Assembly: GCF_011602365.1 (NCBI RefSeq) | Contig: NZ_JAAONZ010000013.1 | Location: forward strand, 1 to 64,000 | DNA length: 64,000 nt | From: Pseudomaricurvus hydrocarbonicus | GTDB taxonomy: Bacteria > Pseudomonadota > Gammaproteobacteria > Pseudomonadales > Cellvibrionaceae | Reading direction: 5' to 3' | In this document: piece by piece, positions 39,525-49,640 of the stretch | How positions within the stretch are numbered: the stretch's first letter is position 1 | How the letters are laid out: every line of letters starts with the position of its first letter | Position numbers and translations under genes: made by a program | Notes under the pieces: model-generated | The model's database searches: none | What the model saw: only the letters and a program-made list of their open reading frames with translations | What the model was told of the DNA's origin: nothing

Positions 39525-40340
39525 ATGGACTTGAATGTGGATAAGATCATGGAGACGGCTCCAGAGTTGATCATGACGTACGGCTTGAAATTCGTCATGG
39601 CGATAGTCGTTTTTCTGGTTGGTAAGTGGTTGGCCAAATTGTTGTCATCGGCTCTTGGTCGGGGGTTGGCGGCGAAAAATATTGATCCGACCGTTGCGCA
39701 TTTTACCAAAAACATTGCCTATTACGCCTTGTTTGCCATGGTGGTCGTGGCCGCGCTGGGGCAGCTGGGTATTCAGACTGCGTCTTTTGTGGCCATTGTG
39801 GGTGCCGCAGGTTTGGCCGTTGGTTTTGCCTTGCAGGGATCGCTGGCCAATTTTGCCGCCGGTGTGTTGCTGATTTTGTTCCGCCCCTTCAAGGTGGGCG
39901 ATTATGTGGAAGCGGGGGGCACCGCCGGGGTCGTTAAAGAGGTGTCCATCTTTTCGACCATTCTGACAACGCCGGATAATAAGGTGGTCATCATCGCCAA
40001 CAACGCGGTGATGAGCAATAACATCACCAACTATTCCACCATGCCCACGCGTCGTGTGGATTTGAAGGTTGGCATCAGTTATGGATCGGATATTAAACTC
40101 GCCAAACAGGTGATGCAGGACATCGCCGATGCCGACAGTCGAATTCTAAAAGACCCGGCAGTGCAGATTGCGGTTTCCGAGCTGGCGGATTCTTCCGTTA
40201 ATTTTGTGTTCCGCTCGTGGGTGAACAGTGCCGATTACTGGGGCGTCTTTTTTGATTTTACCGAACAGGTGAAGTTGAAGTTCGACGAGAAGGGCATCGA
40301 AATTCCATTCCCGCAAATGGATGTGCATTTGGATAAGTAA
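39525..40340 (+). CDS. mscS: Small-conductance mechanosensitive channel MscS
   Basis: The 271-residue protein has three N-terminal membrane helices, the pore helix GAAGLAVGFALQGSLANFAAGVLLILFRPFKVGDYVE, the beta domain (VVKEVSIFSTILTTPDNKVVIIANNAVMSNNITNYS) and the cytoplasmic alpha/beta vestibule ending FPQMDVHLDK. It opens under membrane tension and protects against osmotic downshock. AAGGAGAAGG precedes the ATG. A terminator follows at 40418-40456. Confidence 0.97.
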   Translation: MDLNVDKIMETAPELIMTYGLKFVMAIVVFLVGKWLAKLLSSALGRGLAAKNIDPTVAHFTKNIAYYALFAMVVVAALGQLGIQTASFVAIVGAAGLAVGFALQGSLANFAAGVLLILFRPFKVGDYVEAGGTAGVVKEVSIFSTILTTPDNKVVIIANNAVMSNNITNYSTMPTRRVDLKVGISYGSDIKLAKQVMQDIADADSRILKDPAVQIAVSELADSSVNFVFRSWVNSADYWGVFFDFTEQVKLKFDEKGIEIPFPQMDVHLDK

Positions 40341-40417
40341 ATACCCGTGCGGGAGAAGGGCAAGCTCGTGCTTTGAATGACGGCTGCTCTTTAATAACCG
40401 TCATGTTGTTAAACCGT

Positions 40418-40456
40418 AAAACCCCGGTGCTTTGGCGAGCCCCCGGGGTTTTTTTA
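40418..40456 (+). terminator. Bidirectional terminator after mscS
   Basis: AAAACCCCGG and CCGGGGTTTT form a stem, with T runs on the + strand and a shorter one on the minus strand. It can serve both mscS and the small minus-strand gene at 40487-40576. Confidence 0.85.
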
Positions 40457-40486
40457 TTGGCTTTCGAATGTTGCTTTAGCAAGCCA

Positions 40487-40576
40487 TTACTTGGCTGAAA
40501 TGGCGGCAGACAAATCATCCGCAGCAATAAAGCCCAGCAACGTAAAGGTGGTGATAAGAACGCTGTAGAGAACCAT
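40487..40576 (-). CDS. Possible 29-residue hydrophobic small protein
   Basis: On the minus strand an ATG at 40576 follows AAGGA by 7 bp and encodes one hydrophobic helix (MVLYSVLITTFTLLGFIAA) then DDLSAAISAK and TAA. The ribosome site, membrane-like content and downstream terminator support a real small membrane protein. Its role is unknown. It is too short for standard gene calling. Confidence 0.5.
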   Translation of the reverse strand: MVLYSVLITTFTLLGFIAADDLSAAISAK

Positions 40577-40733
40577 AGTAATATCCTTTTTTCAGTGGAA
40601 AGCGGTTACAGTTAATGGGGTTTCACAAAAACTGTTTCAGTGATTACGCCATTCATATTAGAGGATTCAACTTTAAGTTGACTCAAGCGCTGGTAAAGTT
40701 CTGTGTGGGTTTGTGGTAAAAGGTAAGCGGGCA

Positions 40734-40769
40734 GGCAAGCAGAAAGGCAAGCGGAAAGGCAAGCGGAAA
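40734..40769 (+). repeat. 12-bp tandem repeat (3 copies)
   Basis: GGCAAGCAGAAA followed by two GGCAAGCGGAAA units. The unit lies in a 290-bp gap between the small minus-strand gene and the DUF3301 gene that shows nothing else. Confidence 0.8.
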
Positions 40770-40867
40770 GAGCCGTGCAGATGGGGGCAGGCGGTCGCGC
40801 GAAAAACGCGGCCTGTAGCGAGTGAAACCCGTGTTTTTAAACCGGTGAAGCGAGGGGGGAATCTTGT

Positions 40868-41179
40868 TTAAATACGGTGAGGTTCCAGGTTGACGTCATA
40901 AAGGCGTGAGCCCATCAGCGTCATGTCTCCCCGATAGCGCTGGTCGCCGGTGGCGGTAAATTCAAATTCATAGCGGCGGGCAAGGGCAAAGTTGCCTCGT
41001 TTGTCCCGTTTCAGTCTCAAGCTCAACAGCGACACCGTGTCATCCAGCAGTTGCACATTCATGTGTTCACAATGCTGTTTGGCCAGGCTGATGGCGCGAT
41101 CCCGATAGCCGGCGTTTTGCCAGATCAGCAGCCCGACGATGCCCACAACAAAGGCAATCATTAAATCGTAAATGGTCAT
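40868..41179 (-). CDS. DUF3301-family membrane-anchored protein
   Basis: The 103-residue protein has one N-terminal hydrophobic helix (MIAFVVGIVGLLIWQNAGY) then a soluble domain with the family style AISLAKQHCEHMNVQLLDDTVSLLSLRLKRDKRGNFALARRYEFEFTATGDQRYRG. DUF3301 proteins occur widely in gammaproteobacteria with no known function. Confidence 0.85.
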   Translation of the reverse strand: MTIYDLMIAFVVGIVGLLIWQNAGYRDRAISLAKQHCEHMNVQLLDDTVSLLSLRLKRDKRGNFALARRYEFEFTATGDQRYRGDMTLMGSRLYDVNLEPHRI

Positions 41180-41267
41180 GCAGTGCTTTTATCTCAGGGT
41201 CGTAGGTGGAGTGGAGCGCTACTATACCTCATTTCCGCTCCGTCTTATTCATTCGACTGGATCACGA

Positions 41268-42167
41268 TCATGGCGGCGAACTGAACGTCTCCTGCAGGAC
41301 CGTCATCATGGCTTGTGATGCCGCTGACAGGGGGTAGCGTCGGCGGGTGAGGATGCCCACCTGACGAATCAGGCCGGCCCCGCGCAAGGGCCGACAACAG
41401 GCGTTGACTTCCAGCATCTGCTGCTCAGACAGTGCGGGCACAATGCTAACCCCCAGGCCATTGGCTACCATGCGGCCGACGGTTATCAACTGGTGTGCTT
41501 CAAACGCGGGTGCGAATGGTAGCTGTTGCTGAGCGAGCAGGTCGCTGATCAGTTGACGGACTTGTGACGGTGCCTGCAGAGTGATCAGGTCTTCCCCCGC
41601 CAGTTCGGCAATGTCGATATCTTGCTGGCGGGTTAGGGGATGTCCGTTGGGCAGCACGGCCACAAAGCGGTCTTCAAATAATGGGCTGAAATTCAGATCG
41701 TCCAGTTCTCCGGGGTAAAAACTGATGCCCAGCTCGGCCCGTCCGGCGCGCACCATCCGCACCACGTCTTCGGCAATTACATCGTGCAAGGCGACCCGGA
41801 TGTGGGGGTGTTGCTGTTTGTAGGCAAATAACCCCTGGGGTAACAGGTTCGACGCAAAAGAGGGCATGGCCGCCATCGTGATGCGGCCGGTGTGCAGGGC
41901 AAAGCGGTTTTCGAGGTCTTCCAGGGCATCGTCCCAGTCGCTGAGCAGGCGCTTGGCCGTGGGCAGGAACTCTTCACCCTCTGGCGTGAGGCCAAAGGCG
42001 CGGGTGGTGCGGGTGAGCAGCTGTCCGCCTACCGATTGTTCCAGTGTTTTGATCGCAATGCTCAGCGCGGGTTGAGACAGGTTAATCTGTGCAGCAGCCT
42101 CGGCAAAGCTGTTGGATCGGGCCACGGCCACAAAGGCGCGGATTTGTTTCAGGGTGGCGTTGCTCAC
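41268..42167 (-). CDS. LysR-family transcriptional regulator
   Basis: The 299-residue protein has the LysR winged helix (LKQIRAFVAVARSNSFAEAAAQINLSQPALSIAIKTLEQSVGGQLLTRTTRAFGLTPEGEEF) and the effector-binding domain. It is divergent from scoAB with 310 bp between the starts, so it most likely controls the CoA-transferase genes; the inducer is unknown, perhaps a ketone body or related acid. Confidence 0.94.
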   Translation of the reverse strand: MSNATLKQIRAFVAVARSNSFAEAAAQINLSQPALSIAIKTLEQSVGGQLLTRTTRAFGLTPEGEEFLPTAKRLLSDWDDALEDLENRFALHTGRITMAAMPSFASNLLPQGLFAYKQQHPHIRVALHDVIAEDVVRMVRAGRAELGISFYPGELDDLNFSPLFEDRFVAVLPNGHPLTRQQDIDIAELAGEDLITLQAPSQVRQLISDLLAQQQLPFAPAFEAHQLITVGRMVANGLGVSIVPALSEQQMLEVNACCRPLRGAGLIRQVGILTRRRYPLSAASQAMMTVLQETFSSPP

Positions 42168-42191
42168 GAGCGGGACCTTTATTTTAAAAAT

Positions 42192-42225
42192 TTTATCAAT
42201 CTATGATATTTTTTCATTTGATAAA
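42192..42225. promoter_or_regulatory. Candidate LysR operator upstream of the LysR gene
   Basis: TTTATCAA (42192-42199) and TTGATAAA (42218-42225) form a perfect 8-bp inverted repeat in an A/T-rich stretch 25 bp upstream of the regulator start. It could be the autoregulatory site. The rest of the 310-bp gap to 42477 holds no gene. Confidence 0.55.
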
Positions 42226-42477
42226 TATAAGGCCATCCGCCACTCTAGGCAACGAATAAGATGTTTTCTGTGGTGCTGGCTCGGACTGCCATACTGACAT
42301 ACAGCTTGGGTGGCCTGGTCGGTAGCAGAGAGCAAAGACTCATGGTGTTAATAGGCCATCATTAATAACCCTTGTATTGATAACCAATGGGTCAACAGGC
42401 CATAGCGATAAAAGACAAAAGCGATAAAACGGTTTCACCACAGAGGGGAGCCGAAATAACCTGGAGGAGTTCAAACC

Positions 42478-43179
42478 ATGTCGGGTTTTGACAAGGTGGT
42501 AAACAGTTACGAAGAAGCGATGGAAGGTCTGCAAGATGACATGACCATCATTGCCGGAGGCTTTGGCCTGTGCGGTATCCCGGAAAACCTGATCAACGAG
42601 ATCAAACGCAGAGGCGTTCATGGGCTGACCATTGTGTCCAACAACTGCGGAGTGGACGGTTTCGGTCTGGGGGTCTTGCTGGAAGACAAGCAGGTTAAAA
42701 AAATGGTGTCCTCCTACGTGGGTGAAAACAAGCTGTTTGAGCAGCAGTTGCTGGCCGGTGAGCTGGAGGTGGAATTGACACCACAGGGAACCCTGGCGGA
42801 AAAGATGCGTGCTGGCGGAGCCGGTATCCCGGCCTTTTATACGGCCACCGGTTACGGTACCGAAGTGGGTAAGGGCAAGGACGTGAAAGAATTTAACGGC
42901 CGGCCTTACATTCTTGAAGAGTCCATTACCGGCGATTTTGCCATCGTCAAAGCCTGGAAAGCCGACCGTTATGGCAATCTGGTGTATCGCCACACGGCGC
43001 AAAACTTCAATCCCATGGCGGCTACCGCGGGCAAAATCACCGTGGTTGAGGTGGAGGAAATTGTGGAGCCGGGTGAGCTGGATCCCTGCCAGATACACAC
43101 CCCCGGTATCTATGTGGATCGCCTGATCAAAGGCACCTTCGAAAAACGTATTGAACAGCGCACTGTTCGCGAAGCTTAA
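42478..43179 (+). CDS. scoA: 3-oxoacid CoA-transferase subunit A
   Basis: The 233-residue subunit has the type I CoA-transferase motif [16 protein letters not shown] and the segment [18 protein letters not shown]. With subunit B it moves CoA from succinyl-CoA to acetoacetate. GGAGGAG precedes the start and scoB follows 12 bp after the stop. Confidence 0.95.
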   Translation: MSGFDKVVNSYEEAMEGLQDDMTIIAGGFGLCGIPENLINEIKRRGVHGLTIVSNNCGVDGFGLGVLLEDKQVKKMVSSYVGENKLFEQQLLAGELEVELTPQGTLAEKMRAGGAGIPAFYTATGYGTEVGKGKDVKEFNGRPYILEESITGDFAIVKAWKADRYGNLVYRHTAQNFNPMAATAGKITVVEVEEIVEPGELDPCQIHTPGIYVDRLIKGTFEKRIEQRTVREA

Positions 43180-43191
43180 GGAGATCGGACT

Positions 43192-43848
43192 ATGTCATTA
43201 ACTCGTGAACAACTGGCGATGCGAGTCGCGCAAGAGCTGCAGGACGGTTACTACGTCAATCTGGGTATTGGGATTCCTACGCTGGTGGCCAACTATGTGC
43301 CGCAAGGTATGGATGTGATGCTACAGTCGGAAAATGGCTTGTTGGGGATGGGGCCTTTTCCCACCGAAGACGAAGTCGATGCTGATCTGATCAACGCCGG
43401 CAAGCAAACCGTGACAACGATTAAGGGCTCCTCCATTTTCTCATCAGCGGAATCCTTTGCCATGATTCGCGGTGGGCATGTAGATTTGACCGTGCTGGGA
43501 GCCTTTGAAGTCGATGTCATGGGGAATATCGCCTCGTACATGATCCCGGGCAAACTCATCAAAGGGATGGGCGGTGCCATGGACCTGGTGGCCGGTGCGG
43601 ACAACATCATCGTCACCATGACCCACGCTTCCAAGCACGGTGAGTCCAAACTCTTGCCCCAGTGTACCCTACCTCTGACGGGCGCAGGCTGTATTAAAAA
43701 GGTGGTGACCGACCTGGCGTATGTGGAAATTGCCGAGGGTAAATTTTGGTTGAAAGAGCGGGCGCCGGGGGTCTCTGTGGATGAGATTATCAGGCTCACT
43801 GCCGGCGAACTGGTGGTGCCGGAGGTTGTGCCTGAGATGGAGTTTTAA
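43192..43848 (+). CDS. scoB: 3-oxoacid CoA-transferase subunit B
   Basis: The 218-residue subunit carries the catalytic glutamate in MLQSENGLLGMGP and the conserved VNLGIGIPTLVANYV start. It completes the CoA-transferase. AAGGAGATC precedes the ATG. Acetoacetate from the homogentisate genes at 46.9-50.5 kb is a likely substrate source. A terminator follows. Confidence 0.95.
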   Translation: MSLTREQLAMRVAQELQDGYYVNLGIGIPTLVANYVPQGMDVMLQSENGLLGMGPFPTEDEVDADLINAGKQTVTTIKGSSIFSSAESFAMIRGGHVDLTVLGAFEVDVMGNIASYMIPGKLIKGMGGAMDLVAGADNIIVTMTHASKHGESKLLPQCTLPLTGAGCIKKVVTDLAYVEIAEGKFWLKERAPGVSVDEIIRLTAGELVVPEVVPEMEF

Positions 43849-43935
43849 TCTGTCGGTTGGGGGACAGGTAAATTGAAGGGTCAGTGAAAGCAGACTGTCT
43901 GAGTTAATTTGGTGATAATTTTTATTCTTTGCACG

Positions 43936-43960
43936 GGGAGCCTTGGGCTCCCTTTTTTTT
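43936..43960 (+). terminator. Terminator after scoAB
   Basis: GGGAGCC and GGCTCCC form a 7-bp stem with a TTG loop, followed by eight T. Confidence 0.92.
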
Positions 43961-44064
43961 GGCTGAATGGCCCTCCCCGAGGGGGGTATTTTTCAATAAA
44001 ACCTGTCGCACCCCCGTCCACCTCACCGTATACTCCCCCCTTGTTTGACGGGGGATAACACGCC

Positions 44065-44568
44065 ATGAAGCGGTATTTCGAGAAGCTTTCCAGAGCCTTG
44101 CTGGGGCAGGATTACCAGTACCTGGAGCCATCAGAGCAAAAGATCATTGACAGTATTGCCGGGCATACGACGGTCTCGGAGAATGTGAATGCCGCCTTTG
44201 GTGGGAGCCTGACGGCTGGGCAAAATCTGGCAGATGCAGTTGCCAGGTTTGGCGGCTCCTGGACCTTCATCGGGCTGTTTGTTGCGCTCATTGCGTTCTG
44301 GATCTGTATTAACAGTTATTGGTTGATAGCCGGACGTGCGTTTGACCCCTATCCCTACATTCTTCTGAATCTGGGGTTATCAACCTTGGCGGCATTCCAG
44401 GCGCCCATTATCATGATGTCGCAGAACCGCCAGGCGGCCAAAGACCGAATAAAGCAGGATGCTGCTTACGAGATTAATTTAAAACTGGAGCTTGATCTCA
44501 TGCGGCTGCACGACAAAATTGATGCGATGCAACAGGGATTGGCAAAGAACGAGGACAAAAATAGATGA
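44065..44568 (+). CDS. DUF1003 membrane protein
   Basis: The 167-residue protein fits DUF1003: a soluble start, two membrane helices (WTFIGLFVALIAFWICINSYWL and FDPYPYILLNLGLSTLAAFQAPIIMMSQNRQ) with the typical FDPYP...LNLxLSxxAAxQAPxIMMSQNR signature, and a C-terminal coiled coil. Function is unknown. It overlaps the next gene by 4 bp, so they are translationally coupled. Confidence 0.92.
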   Translation: MKRYFEKLSRALLGQDYQYLEPSEQKIIDSIAGHTTVSENVNAAFGGSLTAGQNLADAVARFGGSWTFIGLFVALIAFWICINSYWLIAGRAFDPYPYILLNLGLSTLAAFQAPIIMMSQNRQAAKDRIKQDAAYEINLKLELDLMRLHDKIDAMQQGLAKNEDKNR

Positions 44569-45086
44569 AGTTTATCATTGTGGCGATGTTACTGATTGCG
44601 TATCTGGTGAGCCTGAGCTTTTTGACCAGCGCCATTAGCCGCATTGGCAGTCGCAAGTCGGTCAATGTTTACCGCGTTGAATACATACGGAAAACCCTGA
44701 AAATGGGCGTCACGGTCTTTTTTGTGATTGTCCTGTTCCTGTTGTTGGGTATTGAATATTCCCAGCTGTCGGTGTTCCTGTCGTCGGTCTTTGCGGTCAT
44801 CGGTGTGGCGTTATTTGCCCAATGGTCAATACTGAGCAACATGACGGCAAGCCTGGTCATTTTCTTTTTCTTTCCCTATCGGGTGGGGGATGAGGTGAAA
44901 GTCGTGGATAAAGATGATGATATTTCCGGCCGGATTGAAGAAATTTCACTGTTCCATGTCATGATACGGCGCAATCAAGAGTTGATTACCTACCCAAATA
45001 ATTTAATTTTGCAAAAAGCGGTGATTAAAAACCCTCAGCCGGTGGCCGCCAATAGCGAAACAGATCTGCAAAATCAGCCCATTTGA
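44565..45086 (+). CDS. Short MscS-like membrane protein
   Basis: The 173-residue protein contains two or three membrane helices and the MscS-like pore and beta segment (AVIGVALFAQWSILSNMTASLVIFFFFPYRVGDEVKVVD...GRIEEISLFHVMIRRNQELITYPNNLIL). It stops shortly after the beta domain and lacks the large cytoplasmic vestibule of MscS, so it is shorter than typical channels. It overlaps the DUF1003 gene and precedes the RimK-like gene by about 70 bp. Stand-alone channel activity is uncertain. Confidence 0.85.
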   Translation: MKFIIVAMLLIAYLVSLSFLTSAISRIGSRKSVNVYRVEYIRKTLKMGVTVFFVIVLFLLLGIEYSQLSVFLSSVFAVIGVALFAQWSILSNMTASLVIFFFFPYRVGDEVKVVDKDDDISGRIEEISLFHVMIRRNQELITYPNNLILQKAVIKNPQPVAANSETDLQNQPI

Positions 45087-45159
45087 GTCTCTCTGTGAGG
45101 GCTCAGTTAACGTTACATAACAGACACAAGTCGTACGTCAAAAAATTGAGGAACAACCC

Positions 45160-46557
45160 TTGACGCGTATAAATGAAAAAAGAGTTATCGGCAGTGAAGA
45201 ATGGTGTGCCTTCCCGGAATTGGGTATCCCCGCTATCAAGGCCCGGGTAGATTCCGGCGCGAAAACTTCGTCGATCCATGCGTTTAACATTCAGACCTTT
45301 AGACGCAGTGGGACACTCTGGGTGACTTTTGAAGTACACCCGATTCAGAATAATCGCCATATTGTGATTCGCTGTGAGCGACCGGTTATTGATAAACGCA
45401 CCGTGAAAAGCTCCAGTGGTGAGGCCGAAACGCGCTATGTGGTGAGTGCGCCAATGAAGCTCGGTGACGAGCTTTGGGATGTGGAGTTGACCCTTTCCAA
45501 TCGCGACAGTATGGGCTTTCGCATGTTGTTGGGCCGCGAGGCGATGATCGATCGGTTGATTGTGGACCCGGCCGGGGTGTGCACCTTAGGTGAAGTGACG
45601 AAGGGTGAAATTCACGGTTTCTACGGCACTCGCCAGGCCAAAAAGAGCGGGCTTAAAATTGCTTTGCTGGCCAGTAATGAGTTGCTTTACAGCAATCAAC
45701 GTTTGCTGGAGGCCGGCGAAGAGCGCGGGCATGATATGGAGTTCTTGAACGTGACCCAGTGTTATATGAAACTGGATGCGGTGGAGCCGGATGCGCATTA
45801 TCGTGGCGGAAAACTGCTTAATGATCTGGACGCGGTGATTACCCGCATCAAGCCCAGCGTCACTTTTTACGGGACAGCTTTGGCCCGTCAGTTTGAAAGC
45901 ATGGGTATTTACACCACCAACACCTCAGCCGCGATTACTCAATCGCGTGACAAGTTATTTGCTCTGCAGTTAATGCTTAAAAATGGTATCAACATCCCCA
46001 CAACCGGCTTTGCCAATTCGCCGATGGATACCAGCGAGCTGATTGATATGGTCGGCGGAGCCCCGCTGATCGTCAAGCTACTGGAAGGCACTCAGGGGCG
46101 GGGTGTGGTGCTGGCTGAAACGCGCAAGGCGGCGGAGAGTGTGATCAATGCGTTTAAAACGTTGCAGGCAAATTTGCTGGTACAGAAATTCATTAAAGAA
46201 GCCGATGGCAAGGACCTGCGCTGTTTTGTGATTAATGGCAAAGTGGTGGCTTCTATTGAGCGCAAGGCGGCTCCGGGAGAATTTCGGGCCAACTTACATC
46301 AGGGCGGCTCGGCGGCGGTGGTCAAAATTACGGCCGATGAGAAAGCGCTGGCGGTGAAAGCGGCAAAAATTCTGGGGCTTCAGGTTGCCGGTGTGGACAT
46401 CATTCGCTCTTCCGCTGGCCCGCTGTTGCTGGAAGTGAATTCCTCCCCGGGGCTGGAGGGTATTGAATCGGCGACGGGTAAAGACATCGCTGGCATGATC
46501 ATTTCGTCCATCGAGAAAAAACTCCACTGGAAGCGAGATCTGCCGAAAGAAGAGTGA
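45160..46557 (+). CDS. rimK: RimK-family ATP-grasp ligase with N-terminal RimB-like protease domain
   Basis: This 465-residue protein is a fusion. Residues about 10-150 form a retropepsin-like domain of the RimB/DUF785 kind ([20 protein letters not shown], with the catalytic [14 protein letters not shown]). Residues about 165-460 are a RimK ATP-grasp ligase ([42 protein letters not shown]). RimK adds glutamates to ribosomal protein S6, and RimB is thought to cleave or regulate in the same pathway. The start is TTG with GAGGAA upstream; no ATG fits the conserved beginning. A terminator follows. The substrate of this fusion is not shown. Confidence 0.9.
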   Translation: MTRINEKRVIGSEEWCAFPELGIPAIKARVDSGAKTSSIHAFNIQTFRRSGTLWVTFEVHPIQNNRHIVIRCERPVIDKRTVKSSSGEAETRYVVSAPMKLGDELWDVELTLSNRDSMGFRMLLGREAMIDRLIVDPAGVCTLGEVTKGEIHGFYGTRQAKKSGLKIALLASNELLYSNQRLLEAGEERGHDMEFLNVTQCYMKLDAVEPDAHYRGGKLLNDLDAVITRIKPSVTFYGTALARQFESMGIYTTNTSAAITQSRDKLFALQLMLKNGINIPTTGFANSPMDTSELIDMVGGAPLIVKLLEGTQGRGVVLAETRKAAESVINAFKTLQANLLVQKFIKEADGKDLRCFVINGKVVASIERKAAPGEFRANLHQGGSAAVVKITADEKALAVKAAKILGLQVAGVDIIRSSAGPLLLEVNSSPGLEGIESATGKDIAGMIISSIEKKLHWKRDLPKEE

Positions 46558-46611
46558 CGGTCAGAAAGCGCTGCCCATGGCGTATGGTTGCTGTCGCAGC
46601 CCTGTGATCTC

Positions 46612-46643
46612 AAACAGCCCGCATCCCGCGGGCTGTTTTTTTA
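46612..46643 (+). terminator. Terminator after rimK
   Basis: AACAGCCCGC and GCGGGCTGTT form a stem with a short loop, followed by TTTTT. Confidence 0.9.
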
Positions 46644-46932
46644 TGCGCCATGTCCATTTGTGACGCAACCCGTGCGAGACTATACTCCAGTGATACTGAA
46701 CGTGATTGTGGACCTGTTCTTTGTGGATTTGTTTTTTGTGGAATTGTAGTCTGTAGCACCGGCGGTTTGTAGAAGCGGGTGCTTGCCGGTAAGCACCCGC
46801 TTCATTTCTGGCTGGGGGCTGGCAGCGCAAGGTTGTTGGTCTGCGCAGTGCCAACAAACAGCGCACGCTCTCACGCGCTACAGAACCGCTACAGACACCG
46901 TATCGCCCCGGCATAAGGAGGTCTTGTACAGC

Positions 46933-48255
46933 ATGAGCGGCCCAGAGACCCTGCATTACCAGACGGGGTTTGGTAATGAACATGAAACGGAAGCCGCACA
47001 AGGGGCTTTGCCGCAGGGGCGTTTCAATCCTCAAAAAGCGCCCTATGGGCTGTACGCCGAACAGTTCAGCAGTACGGCGTTTACGGCACCCCGCCACCTA
47101 AATCGCCGCACCTGGACTTACCGTATTCGACCTTCCGTGGTGATGGGCGATTACGAGCCCTATCGCACAGAGCAGCCGGGTTTAATCTGTACCGGACCTT
47201 TGCATGACAGTCCGCCGCCGCCCAATTCGCTGCGCTGGGATCCTTTCCCCATCCCGGAAGAGCCCCAGGACTTTATTGATGGCTGGATAACGTTGGCCGT
47301 GAACGGTGATGCTCGACTGCAAGTGGGCATTGGGGTTCATATTTATTGTGCCAATAGCAATATGGACCAGCGGTTTTTCTACAACGCCGATGGGGAGCTG
47401 CTGATTGTCCCCCAGCAGGGGGCGCTGCTGGCGCTGACCGAAATGGGTCGGCTTTATGTGACCCCGGGTGAAATACTGGTGATCCCCCGTGGCGTAAAGT
47501 TTCAAATTGAGTTGCCGGAGGGAACAGCCCGCGGCTACATTTGTGAAAATTATGGCGCGCCTTTGGAGTTGCCGGAAAGAGGGCCTGTCGGGGCCAACGG
47601 CTTTGCCAACAACCGGGACTTTTGCTACCCCACCGCCTGGTATGAAGACAAAGATGGCAGCTTTTTGCTGGTGACCAAATTCGCCGGTGTACTTTATCAG
47701 GCCACTCTGGAGCATTCACCGCTGGACGTTGTCGCCTGGGTCGGCAACTCGGCGCCGTACAAATACGATCTGGCCCGCTTCAATACCATCAACACCGTGA
47801 GCTATGATCATCCCGACCCTTCCATTTTTACGGTCTTGACCTCGCCGTCAGACCGACCCGGTACGGCAAACCTGGATTTTGTGATTTTTCCGCCGCGCTG
47901 GATGGTGGCTGAAGATACGTTCCGCCCGCCCTGGTTTCACCGCAATGTCATGAGCGAGTGTATGGGGTTGATTCAGGGCGTCTATGATGCCAAAGAAGCG
48001 GGGTTTGAGCCCGGAGGCCTGAGTGTGCATAACTGTATGTCGCCTCACGGTCCGGAAGCGGAGGTGTTTGAAAAAGCCTCTGCCGCGGTGCTGGCGCCGG
48101 AGCGGTATAAAAACTCCCTGGCCTTTATGTTTGAGTCTCGCTATATGCTGGCCACAACGCCGTTTGGGCTGGGAGCTTTGAAGCGTCAGAAGGATTACGT
48201 AACCTGTTGGAAAGGATTAAAGAAGCACTTTAGTCTTCCGCCACAAGGGGCATGA
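46933..48255 (+). CDS. hmgA: Homogentisate 1,2-dioxygenase
   Basis: The 440-residue enzyme shows the family throughout: [42 protein letters not shown], and the iron site region with [18 protein letters not shown] and [10 protein letters not shown]. It opens the homogentisate ring to maleylacetoacetate using O2 and Fe2+ in tyrosine breakdown. ATG at 46933 follows a strong AAGGAGG. It starts an operon hmgA-fahA-maiA; a 4-hydroxyphenylpyruvate dioxygenase gene is not in the window. Confidence 0.97.
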   Translation: MSGPETLHYQTGFGNEHETEAAQGALPQGRFNPQKAPYGLYAEQFSSTAFTAPRHLNRRTWTYRIRPSVVMGDYEPYRTEQPGLICTGPLHDSPPPPNSLRWDPFPIPEEPQDFIDGWITLAVNGDARLQVGIGVHIYCANSNMDQRFFYNADGELLIVPQQGALLALTEMGRLYVTPGEILVIPRGVKFQIELPEGTARGYICENYGAPLELPERGPVGANGFANNRDFCYPTAWYEDKDGSFLLVTKFAGVLYQATLEHSPLDVVAWVGNSAPYKYDLARFNTINTVSYDHPDPSIFTVLTSPSDRPGTANLDFVIFPPRWMVAEDTFRPPWFHRNVMSECMGLIQGVYDAKEAGFEPGGLSVHNCMSPHGPEAEVFEKASAAVLAPERYKNSLAFMFESRYMLATTPFGLGALKRQKDYVTCWKGLKKHFSLPPQGA

Positions 48256-48311
48256 GCGGCATTCCTTCATGAGAATGCCGGTAAGTTTCACACACTAAAG
48301 GCTTGAGTGTT

Positions 48312-49640
48312 ATGACCGATCTTAATGAAACTCACGACCCGACGTTAAGCAGCTGGGTGGACTCTGCCAATGGAGCGGAGACCGATTTCCCCATTCAGAA
48401 TTTACCTTTTGCCGCTTTTCGCATGGCCGGCAGTGATGAATATTTTCGGGGCGGTGTCGCTATCGGCGATTTTATTGTGGACCTGGCCGCTGTCGCCAGT
48501 CAGGGGATTTTCAACGGTTTGGCCCAGGATGCCGTAAACGCATGCGCCCATGAAGACCTGAATGAGTTTATGGCCATGGGTAAGCCGGCCTGGTCGGCGT
48601 TGCGGCTGTCGTTGTCCAAAGCCTTGCGAACCGGTTCGGGAGATCAGTTTACGTTATCAAGCTGTCTGGTTGCGCAGGCAGACGCCGAATTCAAAGTGCC
48701 CTGTCTGATTCATGACTACACGGATTTTTACAGCTCGATTCACCATGCGACGGCAGTGGGCAAACAGTTTCGGCCGGATAATCCGTTGCTGCCTAACTAT
48801 CAATGGGTACCCATTGGTTATCATGGTCGAGCGTCGAGCATTGGGGTTTCCGGGCAGCAATTTTCACGTCCACTGGGACAGCTTAAAGCCCCTGACGCTG
48901 ATGTGCCCGTGTTGGGCCCCTCTCGCCGACTGGACTATGAAGTGGAAGTGGGCATTTACATCGGGTTGGGGAATGAGCTGGGCGAACCGGTCAGTATGGT
49001 TGAGGCCGAGGATTATGTATTTGGCCTGTGCCTGTTTAACGACTGGTCGGCGCGGGATATTCAGGCGTGGGAGTATCAGCCGTTGGGGCCGTTTCTGGCA
49101 AAAAGTTTTGCTTCAACGGTGTCTCCATGGATTGTCACTACTGAGGCTTTGGCGCCTTTTCGGGTGCCGTTTACACGGCCCGAAAATCATCCGCAGCCAC
49201 TGCCGTATTTAACCTCAGATGCCAATTCTGCAGAGGGCTCGTTCGATGTCTCGTTGAGCTGCTTGTTGCGCACCGCCGGCTCGGACATTGAAAATCCGCT
49301 GTCTCGTTCCAGTTTCAAATACTCTTACTGGACCGTTGCCCAGATGGTTGCGCATCACACCATTAATGGTTGTAACTTACAGGCTGGAGATTTGTTTGGC
49401 AGTGGCACTCAATCCGGTCCTGAACCGCAAGAGGCAGGTTCTTTGCTGGAGTTAACACAGGGCGGCAAGCACCCGATAACACTGGCTAACGGTGAAACGC
49501 GCACGTTTGTGGAGGACGGTGATACCGTCATTATGCGCGGCTATTGCGAAAAGCCGGGAGCAAAACGCATTGGCTTTGGTGAGGTCACCAGTACGGTGTT
49601 GCCGGTCCGGTGGAGCCCGCGCAGCGGTTCGGTGCACTAG
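48312..49640 (+). CDS. fahA: Fumarylacetoacetase
   Basis: The 442-residue enzyme begins MTDLNETHDPTLSSWVDSAN as in known fumarylacetoacetases and contains the catalytic FAH domain (VPIGYHGRASSIGVSG, LDYEVEVGIYIG, NDWSARDIQAWEYQPLGPFLAKSF). It splits fumarylacetoacetate into fumarate and acetoacetate. The ATG at 48312 is preferred to a TTG three codons upstream. It follows hmgA by 56 bp. Confidence 0.96.
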   Translation: MTDLNETHDPTLSSWVDSANGAETDFPIQNLPFAAFRMAGSDEYFRGGVAIGDFIVDLAAVASQGIFNGLAQDAVNACAHEDLNEFMAMGKPAWSALRLSLSKALRTGSGDQFTLSSCLVAQADAEFKVPCLIHDYTDFYSSIHHATAVGKQFRPDNPLLPNYQWVPIGYHGRASSIGVSGQQFSRPLGQLKAPDADVPVLGPSRRLDYEVEVGIYIGLGNELGEPVSMVEAEDYVFGLCLFNDWSARDIQAWEYQPLGPFLAKSFASTVSPWIVTTEALAPFRVPFTRPENHPQPLPYLTSDANSAEGSFDVSLSCLLRTAGSDIENPLSRSSFKYSYWTVAQMVAHHTINGCNLQAGDLFGSGTQSGPEPQEAGSLLELTQGGKHPITLANGETRTFVEDGDTVIMRGYCEKPGAKRIGFGEVTSTVLPVRWSPRSGSVH

